A stretch of DNA of 64,000 nucleotides from contig JAALGZ010000006.1 in NCBI GenBank assembly GCA_015227615.1, positions 62,001-126,000 on the forward strand, written 5' to 3'. The DNA comes from Labyrinthula sp. Ha (Eukaryota > Sar > Bigyra > Labyrinthulida > Labyrinthulaceae). Both the position numbers and the translations under genes were made by a program. This document shows, piece after piece, positions 34,397-47,400 of the stretch. The number at the start of each line of letters is the position of its first letter. Within the stretch, counting starts at the first letter, position 1. The notes beneath the pieces were generated by a model, which searched no databases, was not told where the DNA came from, and was given only the letters and a program-made list of their open reading frames with translations.

Positions 34397-35401
34397 ATGA
34401 GCTTCCTTGTCTTCCTCGCCAACAGCTTTGTGATATACCCAGTAACTAGAAAAATCCTGGGCAACCAAAAATATAAAATATCTACGCGATACCTTCAAGC
34501 GGCGCTTTTTCTATTACTTGTTTCTCTTCTTTCCATGTCGCTTACCTTTTCTGAGATCCTATCCAAAGAAAACGCTTTTCGTATATTGGAAGTTTCTCGC
34601 AACGCAGAAACAACAGCAATCCGACTTGCATACAAACAAAAAATTGTTCATCTTCACCCAGATACAAACCCAGGACAGGAAGAACTCTTCATCAAAGTTA
34701 AATCTGCTTACGATCTTCTCTTAAATCCTTCTTTCCGTCTTGCATACGATAGATTTGGAGACTCTGGAATTCTATGGTTGGCTCAATCTGGAAGCAACTC
34801 GGAGTCTGAACTGAACCGTGGCTCATATCCTAACGGACAATCTTATTTCAATGACGTCATTAAGCAAGGTGTGTTGAAACTAGTAGTGGATTACTGTGGG
34901 ATGTTAATTATGACCTTTGTTGTGTTAAGTATATCTGGAGCAAATGAAAAAGGAAGGCAGAGTTGTTTCTTGTGGTTGTTTGGTTTGCTTTCCTTGGAAA
35001 TGAGTTTTAGATTTAGTGATGATGTTTCTTTTTCTGTTCCATTTGTATCTTGGATTACCGTAGATCAAGGTTTAGAACTGTTGAGACAAAGTTATTTTAC
35101 AATTTGCAGTGGAATTATTGCTTTCACAAGTTTAACTGGATTTGATTCTGATTTAGCAACTGTTGAGTTATTAAAGGCAGGAATTTTACAACAAGAAAAG
35201 ATGTTTCAGTATTTATGTCAGTTGGATCAGAAATTAAGAATAACAAAGACTGCAACTAAAGAAAAAGTAGAAGAGGACTTAAAAAATCTACCAAGAAATT
35301 TACGAAGGCGGCCAAATGTTGAAAGAAAAGAACAAGCTGGAATTCCAAGGTTTGTGTTTGTGATTTTATTTTATGCAGCAATGAACTATTTCTTTAAATG
35401 A
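34397..35401 (+). CDS. Membrane J-domain (DnaJ/Hsp40) protein, likely ER
   Basis: Hsp70 co-chaperone held in a membrane. Single exon, 334 aa. A hydrophobic start (1-15) and a second segment at about 34-50 precede the J domain (about 57-120). Helix II and III are joined by HPD (87-89, in HLHPDTNPGQEELF), and the domain ends with YDLLLNPSFRLAYDRFGDSG. Hydrophobic segments follow near VDYCGMLIMTFVVLSI, CFLWLFGLL and, at the C-terminus, FVFVILFYAAMNYFF. No zinc finger or Gly/Phe region is seen, so this is a type III J protein. The position opposite the SelS candidate suggests an ER role. The exact subfamily is not clear. Confidence 0.85.
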   Translation: MSFLVFLANSFVIYPVTRKILGNQKYKISTRYLQAALFLLLVSLLSMSLTFSEILSKENAFRILEVSRNAETTAIRLAYKQKIVHLHPDTNPGQEELFIKVKSAYDLLLNPSFRLAYDRFGDSGILWLAQSGSNSESELNRGSYPNGQSYFNDVIKQGVLKLVVDYCGMLIMTFVVLSISGANEKGRQSCFLWLFGLLSLEMSFRFSDDVSFSVPFVSWITVDQGLELLRQSYFTICSGIIAFTSLTGFDSDLATVELLKAGILQQEKMFQYLCQLDQKLRITKTATKEKVEEDLKNLPRNLRRRPNVERKEQAGIPRFVFVILFYAAMNYFFK

Positions 35402-35658
35402 GAAAGCCTTTTTGTCAAGAAGAAAAAAAGCAAATCAAAAGAGTTTAACTTAATAAGACAACACTCACTTATATTTTGCTCTTACAAAATACTTTTTTAC
35501 TATTTATTCTGTACAGAAACGTTTTATTGCTTAAACAAACAAAACTAAACACTATTATTATTGAATTTAGATTTATATCCTAACTCAAAAAATCTCTATC
35601 CAAATAAACAGGAAATTAAAATAAAATCCGGAAAATAATTCTTAATTTATTTACGATT

Positions 35659-36663
35659 TCAACTAGAAAATGGTTTTGAAGAAACTATTTTAGGAAGGCC
35701 ATAAACTGGACGATCCCAAAGTATTTGACAAGTAATAAAGTCCAAATGTTGTTTTCTTTCTGCATATGTAATGGTTTCATAAGCCTTTCCTTTCACTGTA
35801 AAAAAACTTTTATGCCAAGAAAAACCTTTTGTAGCAAGATTATGATGAACATAAATAAAAGTAGAAAAAAATTCTGTCATACTTAAACCAAGGGTAAAAA
35901 AGTTTTTTGGTTGCAAATTTTTAGCTTCTCCAATTGTATCTTGTAAAATTTTCATATTTTTAAAATCCACAATAAAATGAACCATTCGAACTAAAGAATA
36001 AGAAAATATAAAACTTTTACATTGTTTCCGAAAATATCGCTCAGATTCTTTAGCAATAATATATTCGGCAGAGTAATATTTACAAGATTTTCTCAACTTT
36101 GGTAAAATATATGAAACTAAAGTTGCAACTGAACTTAATTTAGTTATTGAAGCAGCTTCATGTAATAAAGTTAAATCATTTGCACTTAATCCAATCATCT
36201 CTTCCATACTTTTTAATACTTTTGTATCAACAATAGCTAAATTTTCACTTTTTTTCTTTCTTTGTTTTTGTTTTTCATGATATCCATAAGGATATGAAAA
36301 AGGATTTTTTCGAGAATAAGTTCTTTTTATAGGTTTATCACTCTTAATAAAAGAAAAAGGATCTATTTGTTTATCCAGTTGATCTCTCTGTCTATATTTT
36401 TTCAATAAACTTTTTTCTACATCTTTTGGAAATGGTGCTCTTTCATCTGCACCTCGTAAATGAGAAGAAACAGTTCTTTTAAATGCTGGAACTGGATATT
36501 TAATTGTAGATTCACGAGTTGATATCCATAAATTAAAACACTCGGTAGAAATAATATTCTCTTGGGTTAAGTTCTAAAAAATAAAAGCTATAACGTAAAA
36601 TAATACACCAGTTTTATCTCTCAAAACAAATCGGAGAAATATCTCCATTGAACTATTTAACAT
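35659..36663 (-). CDS. Orphan family protein, copy 1
   Basis: Function unknown; I do not recognise the family. Exon 1 (36663-36607, 19 codons) and exon 2 (36573-35659) are joined across a 33-nt intron and give 323 aa. The N-terminal part has a conserved ENIISTECFNLWISTRES block and RGADERAPFP. A variable Lys/Arg-rich linker with PYGYHEKQKQRKKK follows. A well-conserved helical C-terminal domain (about residues 125-310) includes GLSANDLTLLHEA, YSAEYIIAKESERYF, FSTFIYVHHNL and CQILWDRPVYGLP. No signal peptide or clear membrane span is present. Copies 2 and 3 lie about 8 and 17 kb away on the same strand; the intron site is shared by all three. The tail after VYGLP differs in each. Confidence 0.8.
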
Positions 36664-37397
36664 TTTCTTATTTTGAATATTTTTCTACTTCTTTTCAATT
36701 TGTTCTTCTTCTATATTTTTAAGTCCCGTCTAAAAACGAGTTTTTGATGAAACTACTGAGAAACAGTCAGTTAAAGTAAATATCAGTATCAATATATTAA
36801 TACCTTACCAATAGTTATTTATATAATAAATCTTTAGTAATATATTGATAATTTATTTTTGATAGTAATATATTAAAGGGAGTTAATAATATAGTAACTT
36901 CATATTATGATATACAGTCTATATCAGGAGTCTAACTCTTTCTTATATTTCAATACTAGAATCTTAACCAGGATTCAGTTAATTCTTGTTCCCGGTTTCC
37001 CACTTTCTAAACCCGGTACTGGTTGGTACCGACCGGGATCCCGATTGAATATATTTTGTGTCAGAATAATAGAATTATATAGTTAAGAAAAGTAAATATC
37101 TATTTTCTTTTGAGCTTAGTTTGTTGAGGCTGCTTAGTTAATATTCTATTAAGTTTATACTAAGTTTATATAAGAAAAAAATCTTAGACCAGTTAACTCA
37201 AATTTATTCTATTAGAATAAGTTTTTAGTATTTTTTTTGGAATAGATTAAGCAATTGCGTCAAACAGTACTAGAATTTGTTGCTCATTGTTCTCAAGTAG
37301 GAGAGAGAAGCTGAGGTTTTTAGAAACGGAAGTATCTCCATTGCAAGACTTTTTCTGCTTGGAGTATTCAGCTTGTGTGAGAGGGACTTAGGATTAT
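36664..37397. other. Upstream region of orphan copy 1: TTGATA-like words and a GC-rich hairpin
   Basis: Between about 36785 and 36900 the words TATTGATA, TAATATATT and TTTGATAG recur. At 37012-37037 a GC-rich hairpin stands out in AT-rich DNA: GGTAC (37015-37019) pairs with GTACC (37026-37030), and an outer CCC pairs with GGG (37035-37037). A second CCCGGT word lies just upstream. Confidence 0.4.
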
Positions 37398-37742
37398 TGA
37401 CACATGTGTCAAAAACACACTGCATTCAGTTGGACCAATATCAAATTGCTCAAAATGTACATCCAAGACATCACAAATGCAGCAGAATAATAATGTTGAT
37501 GAATTCAATGGTAAGGTTTTTGCCCAAGAAGGGGCATAACTAAAGGCGCGGGGAGCATGAAAGGCTCCTGGCTGCGCTAGTGTGAGACATCCTCACTTTT
37601 TTTCTCTGATATTGGACCGTAGGGTCCAATTTTATGCCCCGATTCCTCTTATTCTTGTCTTAGAAAAAATTTCATTGGACGTGAGGTCATTTTTAATTGT
37701 ATTTAACCAATGAAACTCCATGTGTTCTTTGCACATGTGTCA
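37398..37742. mobile_element. Putative foldback/MITE-like element with near-perfect terminal inverted repeats
   Basis: The ends at 37398-37419 and 37742-37721 are inverted repeats of about 22 bp with a few mismatches or gaps. Both begin TGACACATGTG and continue to AACACA. The left end contains a 14-bp perfect palindrome TGACACATGTGTCA. The 345 bp between are GC-richer than the flanks and contain several hairpins. No target-site duplication is apparent and no coding sequence is inside. It could be a non-autonomous DNA transposon or a structural RNA locus. Confidence 0.4.
37531..37640 (+). ncRNA. Candidate structured RNA: multi-hairpin closed by a 9-bp stem
   Basis: An outer stem of 9 perfect pairs joins GGGGCATAA (37531-37539) and TTATGCCCC (37632-37640). 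Inside are three further stems. GCGC/GCGC (37546-37549 with 37574-37577) encloses GGAGC/GCTCC (37552-37556 with 37564-37568). GTGAG/CTCAC pairs 37582-37586 with 37592-37596. An 8-bp ATTGGACC/GGTCCAAT stem with loop GTAG spans 37611-37630. An alternative hairpin TGCCC/GGGCA just upstream would compete with the outer stem. A T-run follows the third hairpin. I could not match it to a known snRNA, SRP or RNase P RNA. It may simply be the core of the foldback element; the strand is uncertain. Confidence 0.4.
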
Positions 37743-40700
37743 AAAAAACTGAACCTTATGTGAAAGCACAAGTCTATAAGGGCGTGAAGTATAAGTTTTA
37801 GAACTGCTATCCGCACAAGACGTTTTATTTCTAAGGTTGCCTCCAGAGAAGTCTTCGTGAACTTTCGATTAGAGAGGTTTTGCATGAGAAAATGATTTAG
37901 CTATGTGAAACCAATCTACCACTATATTTGATTCGCACTTCGCTGAAGAAAATATATCTCAGTTGCTTTTATGAAGTTTATTGATTTTGTTCTCGAGCGT
38001 TTCATTTTGTGTTTATTATTTCTCTAATTAGAAATGGCTAGGTGTCTTTTGAGCGTATTTTTAACAGAACTTAAGAAACACTATGTTTTTTCAAAATTTT
38101 ATGTTTCTAACATTTACACGGACAAAATTAGAAAACTTTTTTAACTATGTACGATCTACATGAAAAGTCAGAGCTGGAATAGATTATCTGACAGCGGCAA
38201 TGAAAAGAATTTTGTTCAGAAAATTATACTACTGAGGTCGAATGGACTTTCTGAACCTAGCTTTCATATCTCTTGCATCTTAGGCATAAGTATATTTTTC
38301 AAGACTCGCTTTCCTACAGAAAACCTTGAAGTTAATTGCTACTTAGTACTGGTATTAGGTTTTCTCGAAGATATGAAGGAATAAACTGAGATAACTTGAG
38401 CTCAGTATCCTTTAGCTCTGTAGGAACTTTCAATAGTTGCCTCATGTAACAGACAATTGCAGCCTCAGCTAATCTCTATAACTAATTCCCTTCTGAAGAC
38501 CAAAAATAGATTCATTGATATGAACAATTTAACACATAAAAACTTTCTTAGGTTCCCAAATTTGCTTCATTAATCAGAAACAAGTTTCTTAGTTTCCACG
38601 GAACTTCACATTCGACAAATTATTCGGTAATCTTACCAGGAAAACCTGAGCTTCATAATGGGGGTAAAAGTCCAATAATAACCCATACATGCAAATTCTT
38701 AGGAACTTGTGTCTGTTTTTATACCTCCCACAGTCACTATACAATGCTGAACCCTCAGTTCTTAATATCTGAAGGTTCCTGTGAAACATCATTATATCGA
38801 GAAATGTCTCAAAAGCTAGTTAGCAAAATTTAATGAGCTTGTGATTTGTATCCATGGCATCCCTGGACCGTAAAAATGTGACTACTACAGAGTTTTCAAA
38901 CGGTAGAAAACTTAGCACCTTCAGAATACACCAAAAACGGAGATAGAGATCTAAGGTTTACTTGGATTAGATTTGCACCTTGCGACGCATTATTATACCT
39001 ACAAATTTTAAGATTATCTACACTTTTGACTTGATATCAGTGTTCAAGTATAAAATTAAACTATGAATAATTATCATAATCTTTGGCCCACTTATGCTGA
39101 GTGCTAGAGTTATTCTTAAGTGCAATTCATTTAAAACCTACAGGGTGGAAATATGTAAATTCCATTGAATCAAAATAAATGATATCACCTTTTCGACTCA
39201 ATAATCCGAGTTTGAAAACAAGAATTTTATTTGTTGAAATAAATTTGTCAAATTAGTTGAGTTCTCTTGAATTTGTACTCCTATCTGTTCGAAAGTATTA
39301 ACCGAACTGGAGACCAATTAGGATTTTGAGAGCTACGATTCTTCCGCTCCATTCTTAAATGTTAGCAGTTCGCTCAGCAATAATATCAACAAAACAGAGT
39401 AAATGGAAACCCTTAATTTCATTTCTAAGATTAACTTGCTCTGTTTACATTATATATCGATCAGTATCTTATAATAGCTATCTTTACTGGTTCTAATTAA
39501 GGCAGAACTATGATAATAAAGCTCTAACTTCTAATGTTTAGTGTCGGTTTTAGGGACACAGTGATGAAGAACAGAAATAAAAGAGAAACATTATTGAACA
39601 ATTTTACCATGCTATTATTTCGAGGAAAGATCCTAACTTCAACTGTTGACAAAACTGTCAGAAATCATACAATTTTTATGAGCTCGCTTATTAATTCTTA
39701 ACTCTCTATACATTGAGTCTCTCCATATCAGGATTTAAAGAGTGACAATTATCTTTCGGTTGTTCTTATATGACACCAAATATGGAACTTCTTTCCTTAG
39801 ACAGTTTCCACAACAGTCATATACCAGCCCAGATCCCTTATTGTCACCAAGACTTGCCACTGCTCGATGATGTATACTATGAGCTACCACGACTGGTACC
39901 ATCGGTCATACTAAAGTATCGAAAAAACTAAAGAGCAAGGGATTGTACATATTTTCGGGTTTTACGCCACATTAAAACTTGCTAGAGCAGCCCTATTTTC
40001 CTTTGTAAGCTATATTGTGCGATGACTTCTGAGTCATAAGAGTATCTTCAGGTAGTTAGCAGAGATTGAATGTGAACATTATAGGAATGTCCCAAGTGAA
40101 GAGGATATTCCTGAGATATTAATTCTTAGGAAATTGATGAAACCTTTTCGCGGTAAATAGAAGGTGTTATCTCATTTATTGTTACCTGGGTGTACTTGAA
40201 AATTGTCCTATTGTATGCTCTAGCAGATTACTCTGAGGGGAATCTTTTTGTTTATTTTTGTGGAACTATGCCTTTTCTAAGAAACCAATAACATCTTAAC
40301 CCATTGAAAAAGACACAATAAAGAACACTCGGTCTTAATTGCTTTTAACTTTCTTGTAGATTATATTTCCCATCGGAGCCGTATCAGTATTAGTAAGCTA
40401 TATTATATGAATACAAGAAGCACCCGTTGAGATAGCCCATGGAGATGTAAAACAAACACTAAATAAAATTTGAGCAGGATGAAAAATCCCATTTCCCTCA
40501 TGATATAGGCAAAAGAAACTTATAAATGTCTATTATTAATATTTTATATAGACAACTAACAACTATTTATTTTAAATCTTTAACATTTGAGCCCTCAAAA
40601 CATAGCGCATGAAATGAAGATTAGACAGGTCTGTATTAGCTATTATCAGGATACTCTAAGACATTTTAAAGCTCATAAACAAAATTCTAGAGTCGGTTTG

Positions 40701-43420
40701 TATCGCATTCTAATAGTTGAAGAAAAAACCCTGCTCTTATAGTGAAGTAATGTAGTTCCTATCTATAACTTTGAATAATGGATGAAATTTCATATTAGAA
40801 TTTAAAGCATCTGAAGTTAGAAGTATTAAATCGATATTTCAAAGTATTCAGTACAATTAAAATCTATTCATGACGCCTAAATATATCAATAAGCATTTAT
40901 TATGATCCCCTGCAAAAAGGAATAGCCCCGTGGTTAACTTTTTCAACTCTTAGCTACCTAATGAATCACTTTAAACATTGTTCTGTCAAATCATCTGATT
41001 TCTCGTTGATGATGAATTGCTTTCCAAATCCATAATTATATTCTTTTCCTAGAAATAATTTAGCGGAACAAAAAAACTAAGTCACTTTCGATGACCAGTT
41101 TTATTGAAATTTTCTTAAAAGGACACATATTTTACGCTATAAGTTTTAAAGGAAAAACATAGAATAAAAACAAGGGTAATTAAAAAATAAATGGAAGATG
41201 TATGGGTTATCACAGAGTCGGTGAAATATGAACTAAATAATTTCTGCTATAGGCAAAATATCTAGTTCTACCTAACAAAAAGTTGTGGTAATTGCCGATG
41301 AAACGGGGTCTATACATTGGATAATCCAGCTGGAATTATGAGTTGTATATATTGTAAATTAGGACTAAAGATGCTTTCTTCAAATATTAATTCCTAATAT
41401 ACTTTCTTAAGAAAAAACTTGTTGCAATATTAGTTTCACATCTCTGATCCCATGATCTATAACAACAGCCCCTGTGACTCAGCGTACTGTAGAAGCTCCT
41501 CTATTCCTCAATTTCTGGGCTCTTTGTACTCCATGAACCATAGTTGAACAATCCTACAGATATGGTTCTGAGAAGAATAATTTATATATGTTACTTTTCT
41601 TGTACTCTTTCTATGTTTGTAGTATACTTGTTTATTGTTTTGTTACTCTTTAGTCTTTATGTATTTTGGATTTCTTTTTTCTTGGTATAGGGTCATGGGG
41701 TGAGAAATCACTGAAAGAGGACTGCCATCACAATCACATTGACAATTTTATATGGAAGTTATGAAGGGTTCTCCTAACTAAAAATTTCATTTAAATTCAC
41801 AATGAATATTTTCAGTTAGCCTATTAAGGGAAAACACTATTATAGCATGGTAATGGAGAAAAAGGTATATTTGTGGTTTTGATGGTAAACAATTCTTGGC
41901 TTTTTATTTCTGAACTCTGGTTATTATAGCACTTGATGTTGGAAAACTGGGTGTTGTTGATAAGAAGATATTCAGGTGTGAACTATGTCCTAAATGAGGC
42001 GCATCAGGAGTCAAACGTAAGCTTAGGTTTATTGACATTTCAATCCTTTAACCATGAGATTCGCATATACTTTTTAGAGACAAACAGGAACAATTTAACA
42101 TGGACATTATTTTAAAACTATGAGAGGTTCCACGAAACCAAAGTAAGCAGAGAATCTAATGTTTAATATATTACTTTCATTTAAAGAATCTACAAGATGC
42201 TAATTCTTACGATGAGAGGCTAGTGGGGCGTCAATTTAGTATGTGAAAGTTAACATAGATAGTATTAATGGTTATTACACTAATAATAATTCCTAGGATT
42301 ATTTTAGACAATTGTTAGATAAGTAATAAGTAATCCAGACGCCGATATAAAGAAGTCAAATTTTGTAATCAGAGTTTCTAATAGGTATATAACCAATTCT
42401 GCTTAGATTCTGATTAAGAAATATGAAAAACTATAAATATACCGTGTATAAGGGAAATAAAACCTTATATCAATCATAACAAGTTAAAGAAAGTTATACA
42501 AGTTATCCTTTCGTATATAGGAACATTAATTAGTGGACAAATGACCTGAATATAAGTACTTAAAAGGTAAAAGAGCCTCAAACATGTAATCCAAGCCTAT
42601 GTTGCTTACTTCAGGACCAAACAACTAGTGACAAGAAACTAATCAAGATAAAATTCTATTTATGTGACAGGGACTTGCTAAATACAGTTACTATAGTCTT
42701 CATCAGCCAGACAGCAACTAACAAAGCTACTACGAGATGAGCTTACCTTATACGAAGAAAGTTACCAAGATTGATGTTTATTTTTCGAGGTGGACTTATT
42801 TATAATAGTAGTTGATCCACATTAGCTATAGCTACTGTGTTTTTTCTACGACACCCGAATGGTAAACTATTATACCATGGAAAGGACATTAATTATATTG
42901 GCTTAATTATATATTGATCAAATAGATCATACAACCAGGAAAGTTAGAGTTGTGTGTAGATTGGGTTTCACTCTAAGATGGAAGAGGATTTGTAAACAAC
43001 TTATTTTTCTTGTTGTCGCTTACCACAAAAAATAGCCGGAATACAAAAATTTAAATCTTGTATTTGAGACCCTTTTGAAATTTGATCTAGAATTATATCA
43101 ATGAATGAATAAACGGAATAAAATAATGCAGAATCCTTAATAAAACCAGTAATTTCTTACTGAAGTATAATTCCATTTAGAGTAAAACATAACAAAATCA
43201 AAAAGTTAGAAGAACGCTGAATGATTGTTTCAAATTCGAAGAAAAATTGAGAAAGATAAACTTATGACTAAATAATGAAGAAAGCAATATTATTTTCACT
43301 TCTTTTAATTACTCGAGTATATTCAAGAAGATAAATAAACAATGAAAAAGTATTGTTTTTTGGAAATATATTACATTTTTCTTTTGGGATTCTCCACAAA
43401 TAGATCAACTAACTTATATT
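37743..43420. other. 5.7-kb gene-poor stretch
   Basis: No gene recognised; open frames are under 75 codons without domain signals. AT-rich, with no obvious tandem repeats. Confidence 0.6.
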
Positions 43421-44441
43421 TCAAGAAGGATATGTATCTGCACAAGTTAATGAAGGAAGGCCATAAACTGGACGATCCCAAAGTATTTGACAAGTAACAA
43501 AGTCCAAATGTTGTTTTCTTTCTGCATATGTAATAGTTTCATAAGCCTTTCCTTTCACTGTAAAAACACTTTTATGCCAAGAAAAACCTTTTGTAGAAAG
43601 ATTATGATGAACATAAATAAAAGTAGAAAAAAATTCTGTCATACTTAAACCAAGGGTAAAAAAGTTTTTTGGTTGCAAATTTTTAGCTTCTCCAATTGTA
43701 TCTTGTAAAATTTTCATATTTTTAAAATCCACAATAAAATGAACCATTCGAACTAAAGAATAAGAAAATATAAAACTTTTACATTGTTTCCGAAAATATC
43801 GCTCAGATTCTTTAGCAATAATATATTCGGCAGAGTAATATTTACAAGATTTTCTCAACTTTGGTAAAATATATGAAACTAAAGTTGCAACTGAACTTAA
43901 TTTAGTTATTAAAGCAGCTTCATGTAATAGAGTTAAGTCATTTGCACTTAATCCAATAATCTCTTCCATACTTCTTAATATTTTTGTATTAACTATAGCA
44001 AAACACTCTTTTTTTTTTTTTTTCTTTTTCTCATGAAATCCATACGGAAAGAAAAAAGATTGAAATCTTCTATACGATCTTTTTTTAGGTTCTCCACTAA
44101 CGATAAGAGAAAAGGGATCTATTAATTTACCCGATAAATCTTTTAATCTACATTTTTTTAAAAGACTGTTTTCTACATCTTCTGGAAATGGTGCTCTTTC
44201 ATCCGCTCCTCGTAAATGACAGCATACGGTTCTCTTAAAAGACGCAATTGGGTGTTTAAGAGTTGATCCACGAGTAGAAATCCATACTTTGAAACAGTCT
44301 GTTGAAATAATATTTTCTTCTAACAGTATCTGAAAAATAATAATATAAAATAACTAATACATCCTCTTTGTCTCGAAATATATAATGTGAGAATACTTCT
44401 AATGAACTCATTAGTTGCTTTTTACCTTGACTAGCATTCAT
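43421..44441 (-). CDS. Orphan family protein, copy 2
   Basis: Exon 1 (44441-44361, 27 codons) and exon 2 (44329-43421) are joined across a 31-nt intron with a CAG acceptor and give 329 aa. The C-terminal about 180 residues are almost identical to copy 1, also at DNA level. The N-terminal half is clearly more diverged: the short exon-1 protein differs, CFKVWISTRGS replaces CFNLWISTRES, and HLRGADERAPFP is kept. A run of 15 A in the coding strand encodes five lysines of the basic linker and keeps the frame. The frame is open throughout, so the copy looks intact. The tail is LTCADTYPS. Confidence 0.78.
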
Positions 44442-47400
44442 TTTTCTCTTTTTTTTTCAGTACTTTAGAGAGCTTTAAATTTTTATCGTTTACCTATAAT
44501 CTCAACTATATTTTGCTTTTATATAAGAATACGAAAAAGGCGGAATAAAAGTTATTATCCACAGTAAGTTTGTAAACAGATTCGAATACGGATTGGCCTT
44601 TCAGTCAGACCAATAGTTGTGACCAGAAACCTGACTTTAAGCAACTGAAACCTACTTACTTTCTCTAGTTTTTGTCACGAGGAAACTGATATTTCCAACT
44701 TTGAGTCAATTTTATCCTTAAGGAACTTTGTTTTTTCTGTATGTTAAGAATTAGAAGCTGGGATAAATTAAATATGAATTGTTCTCTTATTATTAAAATA
44801 GTAATAAGTATGCCATGGAATAAATATTATGGAAGTGTTGTTAACGTTAGAGTTGATAGAGCTGAATTGATTCTGCAAGACAGAAATAAAACAATTGTAG
44901 AATTACAAACTTAACACAGAATTCAGAAAATGGATAATGTAAAAAAAGATTCTAAATAAAAAAAATAAAAAAGATTCAAGATGTGAGAAAATCAGTTTAT
45001 TTCCCCTTCATCTTTTTGCTTAGTAGATGGAGATTTTGCACTATTTCCATTGTTGGTGTTTCATGTTTTACTTTGAGCTTGCAATCTTAGTTATAGAAAG
45101 CTATAAAATATCCTTTAAAGTATTCGGTGATAGTGTCTTCTTCTGATTTCTAACTCAAGTTTCACCGACATTGATAGAAATCTTATTTATGTAGGGAAGG
45201 CGATATTAGACAACGCAAAAACAACGAGAAGAAATCTATATAAAACCAGGCCCAATTCTGCAATAATATAAATTTGCTTGAAGCTGAAGAAATATGATCA
45301 TTAAACTGTGAGTGCTATAAACACTTTTGCATTCGAGGTGCTTCACCTATGAATTGGGTAGCCATGTCTCCTAATATTTTGTCAAAAGGAGTGGCATATG
45401 TACAAGATATTTTTAGTCCTTGGTTGCATTTATTAATATAAAAAATTGATACTTATCATTCATATAAACTATCTATTAACCTTATACCTTATGCTCTTTC
45501 TCTTAAAAAATTAAACAATCTACTTGATTTCTTTTTACCTATTATGATTTATTGTGATTGTTTTTACGGCACCAAAATATTCATAGAAGAGATTTCCTGA
45601 TGAATAAGATTCTTTTTTAATATATGTCGCGATTAGAGAATTCCTTACTAGAAATAGATTATTATAGTTAGTATTTTTCATAAAGACACATTTCCATATT
45701 CCAGTTGTTGATACAGAGAAAAGATATAATTTTAATATGTTTAACATTTTATAAATACGACATCTTGAGAATACATTTTTATGTAATGACTATACCAAGT
45801 TAATCAAAACATAGATACATACCATTCTATGTAAACAAACCTTTATTTCATACAACTCTGTGTCGCTATAGCACGTCAGCATTAGTTTAGGCATACTTGT
45901 TCCATATAATGGTGAAATCACATAAGCTGTAGCACACCAGAGTAAAGCCTTAGATTCTTTCATCAGAGTTAAGTTCCTTAGCATATGCAAATTTACACGA
46001 TAAAAGAAACCAAAAACGGATTGAACCTTTAGCTTCACCTTAGCAGGCTAGTGAAGAGATGGCCCTCCTATAGGGTACCATTTTGATTTGATACTAAGAA
46101 AAACAAAGAAATATATCCAGAGTTAAGTCTAATATCCAACTCTATTTGCATTTGCTCTCAGCATCACGCTCATTTCCCCCCCTAATATTAATTTTCTTTT
46201 TGAGATATGGATTTGGATTATGGATCGAACTTGATTTATTGATAATTTACCATTCAAACTCCCCCAATATTTTTCGAATTGATTGCTTCTGATAATTCCT
46301 CAAACATTTTGGTTTATTATTGAAAATCAATTAATTATCAATAGAAGGCTGCATCACCAAGCCCTGGGCCAAATAGTCAAAAAATAATTTTTCATTTTTG
46401 CACCGTGCGCAAAGCTTCAAAAATTCGCCACATGGCCCAACCATATCCTGTTACCGGAGTATTCACATGCCATGTGGCAAGTTGCTAAAGGTTTTCACAG
46501 GGTGTAGAACATAACTACGTTATCTTCGACATTTTAAGTCTGTTCGCATAACTAATCTTTAATCTAATAATATATTGATAATCAGAATAATATTAGAGTT
46601 ATTTGATAAAAATTAAAATTCCAATTCTTTGATTGATAAGCAATATCAATACAAATATCGACTAATAAGTGGTAATTTTTATCAACTCCCATACCTTGTT
46701 GCGACACAAGAATGAATTCTTGACCAAGCCACGGCGAAGGTTTCACTAGATAGCTTCCTTGCAAGTTTTTCTGCTGTCAGCAACACATTTCTGGGTTGAG
46801 CTGATTATTCAGATATGAAATCATCAACCCAGATCTAGCCACTACAGCTGATTCTGAGTTGATCAAATTCGTATTTACTTTTACCGAAGGGAACAATAGT
46901 TTCAAATAAGTACGGGTAAAGGTGTCACGTGATGAGCGTCACAAAAGGGAGAGATGCTTTTTGATATGAAAGTTATTATAGAACAGATGCACCATTACAT
47001 GAATGCTTGGCTCTGTGCTTAGAGAAGTGAATTTATACGAAAGCAAGCATTGCAACTAATCAGCAGCATATCTATTATGAAGAACTCCCTTCCTGGTAGG
47101 ACGTGCAAAAAAATGGAATATTGCATTTGGGAGACATTGCATTTACACCTTGGTCGCTTCGAGATTTGTATACTGCTCCCTCGCTTCAAACTCCGTTACT
47201 TCATGATAGCGCTACTATCATACCAAAGTTTAAGTCTGACTAAACTGAATTATCTGTTAGAGGTAACACAGATGGTAAGACCAGCTGCTAAGCTCTAATT
47301 AGGGATGGCCTCTATTCAAGGTATAGATTTTCCAACCTTCGGCCAGAGTTCTCCCTTGTAGTAGGTTTGCTCAATTAATACAAGTCATACATGACGTTCT

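Noticed and set aside
47050-47298. Plus-strand 82-codon frame
   Set aside because: No recognisable domain and no supporting splice sites or neighbouring gene signals.
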